From: Acidimicrobiales bacterium
Lineage (GTDB): Bacteria; Actinomycetota; Acidimicrobiia; Acidimicrobiales; VFJN01
Reading direction: 5' to 3'
DNA length: 8,182 bases
NCBI GenBank assembly: GCA_016936035.1
Contig: JAFGPU010000314.1
Span: 1 to 8,182, forward strand
Part shown: positions 6,252-8,182 of the stretch, one piece after another
How the letters are laid out: each line of letters begins with the position of its first letter
Position numbering within the stretch: position 1 is the stretch's first letter
The notes under the pieces: generated by a model
Told to the model about the DNA's origin: nothing
Seen by the model: only the letters and a program-made list of their open reading frames with translations
The model's database searches: none
Program-made: the position numbers and the translations under genes

Positions 6252-6704
6252 GTGCCCACGTACACCCCGAAAGCCGCAGAGATCCAGCGTGCCTGGTATG
6301 TCGTCGACGCCGAGGGCATGGTCCTCGGTCGTCTCGCCACCGAGGTGGCCCGGGTGCTGCGGGGCAAGCACAAGCCCGTCTTCACCCCGCACCTCGACAC
6401 CGGCGACCACGTCATCGTGGTCAACGCCGACAAGGTCGTGCTCACCTCCGACAAGGCCGATCGCAAGGTCATCTACCGCCACTCGGGCTACCCGGGCGGC
6501 ATCAAGTCCGAGACCTTCGCCCACCTCCACGGCCGCCGGCCGGAAGAGGCCGTGCGCCGCAGCATCCGGGGCATGCTCCCCAAGACGCGGCTCGGGCGCC
6601 AGCAGCTCAGCAAGCTCAAGGTCTACGCCGGCCCCTCGCACCCGCACGCCGCCCAGCAGCCGCAGCCCCTCGACGTGGCGCACGCCCGTCATCGCACCGC
6701 ATAG
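6252..6704 (+). CDS. rplM: 50S ribosomal protein L13
   Basis: A 150-residue L13, an early-assembling large-subunit protein. From GTG 6252 the sequence begins [33 protein letters not shown], the usual actinobacterial L13 opening. The body contains [25 protein letters not shown], and the family signature [33 protein letters not shown] begins at residue 105. Length is close to the family norm (142 in E. coli, about 147 in M. tuberculosis). The in-frame ATG at 6237 would add MKVAR, but it lacks a ribosome binding site. rpsI follows after 11 nt, the nearly universal L13-S9 pair. The promoter candidate at 6149-6178 probably drives both. Confidence 0.97.
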   Translation: MPTYTPKAAEIQRAWYVVDAEGMVLGRLATEVARVLRGKHKPVFTPHLDTGDHVIVVNADKVVLTSDKADRKVIYRHSGYPGGIKSETFAHLHGRRPEEAVRRSIRGMLPKTRLGRQQLSKLKVYAGPSHPHAAQQPQPLDVAHARHRTA

Positions 6705-6715
6705 GACGCTCACAG

Positions 6716-7108
6716 ATGTCTACCCCGCTCGTGCAGACCACCGGCCGCCGCAAGGGCGCCGTCGCGCGTGTCCGGATCCGTCCCGGCACCGGCACCATCA
6801 AGATCAACGACCGTGACGTCGGCAACTACTTCCCGTCGAAGGCGCACCAGATGATCCTGACGGAGCCGCTGCGCATCACCAGCACCGACGAGGCCTACGA
6901 CGTCGAGGCCACGCTGCACGGCGGCGGCGTGTCGGGCCAGGCGGGGGCGCTGCGCCTCGGCATCGCCCGGGCCCTGGTCGAGCTCGATCCGGAGATGCGC
7001 ACCACGCTCAAGCGGGCCGGCTTCCTCACGCGCGACCAGCGCGAGAAGGAGTCCAAGAAGTACGGCCTGAAGAAGGCCCGCAAGGCCCCGCAGTACAGCA
7101 AGCGCTGA
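6716..7108 (+). CDS. rpsI: 30S ribosomal protein S9
   Basis: A 130-residue S9, whose C-terminal tail reaches the P-site tRNA in the small subunit. It opens with the family motif [20 protein letters not shown] and carries the signature [19 protein letters not shown] (69-87). It ends with the conserved tail [11 protein letters not shown], so the decoding-site residues are intact. The ATG has TAGGA (6702-6706, overlapping the rplM stop) 9 nt upstream. It is co-transcribed with rplM. The length is typical. Confidence 0.98.
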   Translation: MSTPLVQTTGRRKGAVARVRIRPGTGTIKINDRDVGNYFPSKAHQMILTEPLRITSTDEAYDVEATLHGGGVSGQAGALRLGIARALVELDPEMRTTLKRAGFLTRDQREKESKKYGLKKARKAPQYSKR

Positions 7109-7124
7109 CCGCGGCACCGGCGTC

Positions 7125-7193
7125 GTCCGGTCAGGCCATGGTCGCTTCCACTGGCCGGCTCCCTGGGGAGCCGGCCAGCGGCATGTCCGGTCA
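7125..7193. repeat. GTCCGGTCA direct repeat flanking the rpsI-glmM hairpin
   Basis: The 9-mer GTCCGGTCA occurs at 7125-7133 and again at 7185-7193, bracketing the 12-bp hairpin at 7151-7178. Part of the first copy also pairs within a weak hairpin, ACCGG (7116-7120) with CCGGT (7127-7131). It could be a short duplication around the terminator. A 9-mer in such GC-rich DNA may also be coincidental. Confidence 0.35.
7151..7178 (+). terminator. Perfect 12-bp hairpin between rpsI and glmM
   Basis: CTGGCCGGCTCC (7151-7162) and GGAGCCGGCCAG (7167-7178) are exact reverse complements separated by a 4-nt loop CTGG. This very stable stem starts 42 nt after the rpsI stop. The following bases are CGGCATGTCC, without a U-tract. 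GC-rich actinobacteria often use U-less hairpins to end transcripts, so this is most likely the terminator or partial terminator of rplM-rpsI. Since I see no separate glmM promoter in the 109-nt gap, readthrough may supply glmM. Confidence 0.7.
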
Positions 7194-7217
7194 CCCATCC
7201 CTCGTCGAGGAGTCGTC

Positions 7218-8182
7218 GTGTTGAAGTTCGGGACCGATGGGGTGCGCGGCGTCGCCAACGCCGAGCTCACCCCCGAGCTGGCGCTCGCGCTCGGCCGGGC
7301 GGCGGTGCGGGTGCTCGGCGGGTCGCGGTTCGCCGTGGGTCGTGACACCCGCCGGTCCGGCCCGCTGCTCGAGGCTGCGCTGGCGGCGGGCATGGCGAGC
7401 GAGGGCGCGGACGTCACCCTGCTGGGTGTCGTGCCGACCCCCGAGGTCGCCTGGTGGTCCGCAGCCGAGGCAGCGCCCGCGGCCATGGTGTCGGCCTCGC
7501 ACAACCCGTTCCCCGACAACGGGATCAAGCTGTTCTCGGCGGGCGGGCGCAAGCTGGAGGACGCCGTGGAGCAGCAGCTCGAGGGCGAGCTCCAGCGGCT
7601 GCTCGGTGCCGTGGTGTCGTCGTCGACGCCCCGGCCGGGTGGCGGCGAACGCCCGGTGCCGACCGGCGCCGGCGTCGGTCGGCTCGAACCCGCCCCGCAG
7701 GTGCACGAGGGCTACGGGGCCGCGGTGGCCGCCTCGCTCGACGGGCGCCGCCTCGACGGGCTGACGGCCGTCGTCGACTGCGCCAACGGCTCGGCCTCGA
7801 CCATCGCCCCCCGGCTGCTGCGTGACCTCGGGGTCGACGTCGAGGTGCTGCACGCCCGGCCCGACGGCACCAACATCAACGACGGCTGCGGGTCGACCCA
7901 CATCGGCGACCTGGCGCGCACGGTGGTGCGCCGGGGCGCCGACCTGGGCGTGGCGTTCGACGGCGACGCCGACCGCGTCCTGCTCGTCGACGCCGCCGGC
8001 GAGATGGTCGACGGCGACCAGGTCATCGCCATGTGCGCCATCGACCGCCACGAGCGGGGCGCGCTGGCCGGCGACAGCGTGGTGGTGACCGTCATGACCA
8101 ACCTGGGGTTCCGCCTGGCGATGGACAAGCGCGGCATCGACGTGGTCGAGACCCGGGTGGGCGATCGCCACGTGCTCGAGGC
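7218..8182 (+). CDS. glmM: Phosphoglucosamine mutase, N-terminal part (runs off window)
   Basis: GlmM interconverts glucosamine-6-phosphate and glucosamine-1-phosphate, the step before UDP-GlcNAc in peptidoglycan precursor synthesis. The visible 321 codons start MLKFGTDGVRGVANAELTPELAL, the GlmM-type opening. They contain the active-site loop VSASHNPFPDNGIKLF with phosphoserine Ser94 (second Ser), and the Mg2+ loop DGDADR at 248-253. Domains 1 and 2 and most of domain 3 are present; the sugar-specificity loop and C-terminal phosphate-binding domain lie beyond 8182 (E. coli GlmM is 445 residues). GTG 7218 is chosen because GAGGAG (7207-7212) lies 5 nt upstream; TTG 7221 is possible. The gene sits after rpsI, the usual actinobacterial order. 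Confidence 0.95.
   Translation, partial: MLKFGTDGVRGVANAELTPELALALGRAAVRVLGGSRFAVGRDTRRSGPLLEAALAAGMASEGADVTLLGVVPTPEVAWWSAAEAAPAAMVSASHNPFPDNGIKLFSAGGRKLEDAVEQQLEGELQRLLGAVVSSSTPRPGGGERPVPTGAGVGRLEPAPQVHEGYGAAVAASLDGRRLDGLTAVVDCANGSASTIAPRLLRDLGVDVEVLHARPDGTNINDGCGSTHIGDLARTVVRRGADLGVAFDGDADRVLLVDAAGEMVDGDQVIAMCAIDRHERGALAGDSVVVTVMTNLGFRLAMDKRGIDVVETRVGDRHVLE

Noticed and set aside
1..8182. CRISPR arrays, tRNA/rRNA genes, insertion sequences, toxin-antitoxin or defence genes
   Set aside because: I saw no regularly spaced repeats, tRNA-like T-arm/anticodon patterns, terminal inverted repeats with a transposase, or relevant protein motifs. Nearly all sequence is accounted for by the listed genes.

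Overview
The window is a very GC-rich stretch (third codon positions almost all G or C, several GTG starts) carrying the conserved core gene order rpsD-rpoA-rplQ-truA, then rplM-rpsI-glmM. This order is typical of Actinobacteria. The RpoA, TruA (YDGSGFHGFAANAG) and L13 proteins look actinobacterial, and the short RpoA (312 residues, without the long acidic tail seen in Mycobacterium and Streptomyces) makes a deep-branching class such as Acidimicrobiia plausible. That placement is inference.

Region 1 (1-5156, all plus strand) is one tightly packed gene string: the last 31 codons of rpsD (S4), rpoA, rplQ (L17), truA, a lipoprotein resembling family 3 solute-binding proteins, and a 655-residue CPA2-type cation:proton antiporter with a cytoplasmic tail resembling universal stress proteins. 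Intergenic gaps are 37, 13 and 28 nt, then a 4-nt overlap and a 1-nt gap. I see no promoter or terminator inside it, so the last two genes probably ride on the ribosomal/RNA polymerase operon.

Region 2 (5157-6251) starts with a GC-rich hairpin zone between convergent genes. A minus-strand PAP2-superfamily membrane phosphatase follows, then a roughly 290-nt divergent intergenic region. That region holds GC-rich repeats, a good promoter candidate (TTGCCG-18-TAGGCT) and a short leader with a hairpin ahead of rplM.

Region 3 (6252-8182, plus strand) is rplM (L13), rpsI (S9), a perfect 12-bp hairpin, and the first 321 codons of glmM (phosphoglucosamine mutase), which runs off the window.

Most of the window is core translation, transcription and cell-wall machinery. 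The only accessory content is the lipoprotein/antiporter pair and the PAP2 gene, inserted where many actinobacteria pass more directly from truA to rplM. I found no mobile element, CRISPR array, tRNA or rRNA, and no convincing new defence or signalling system. The item most worth following is the orphan solute-binding lipoprotein translationally coupled to an antiporter with a Usp-like tail.
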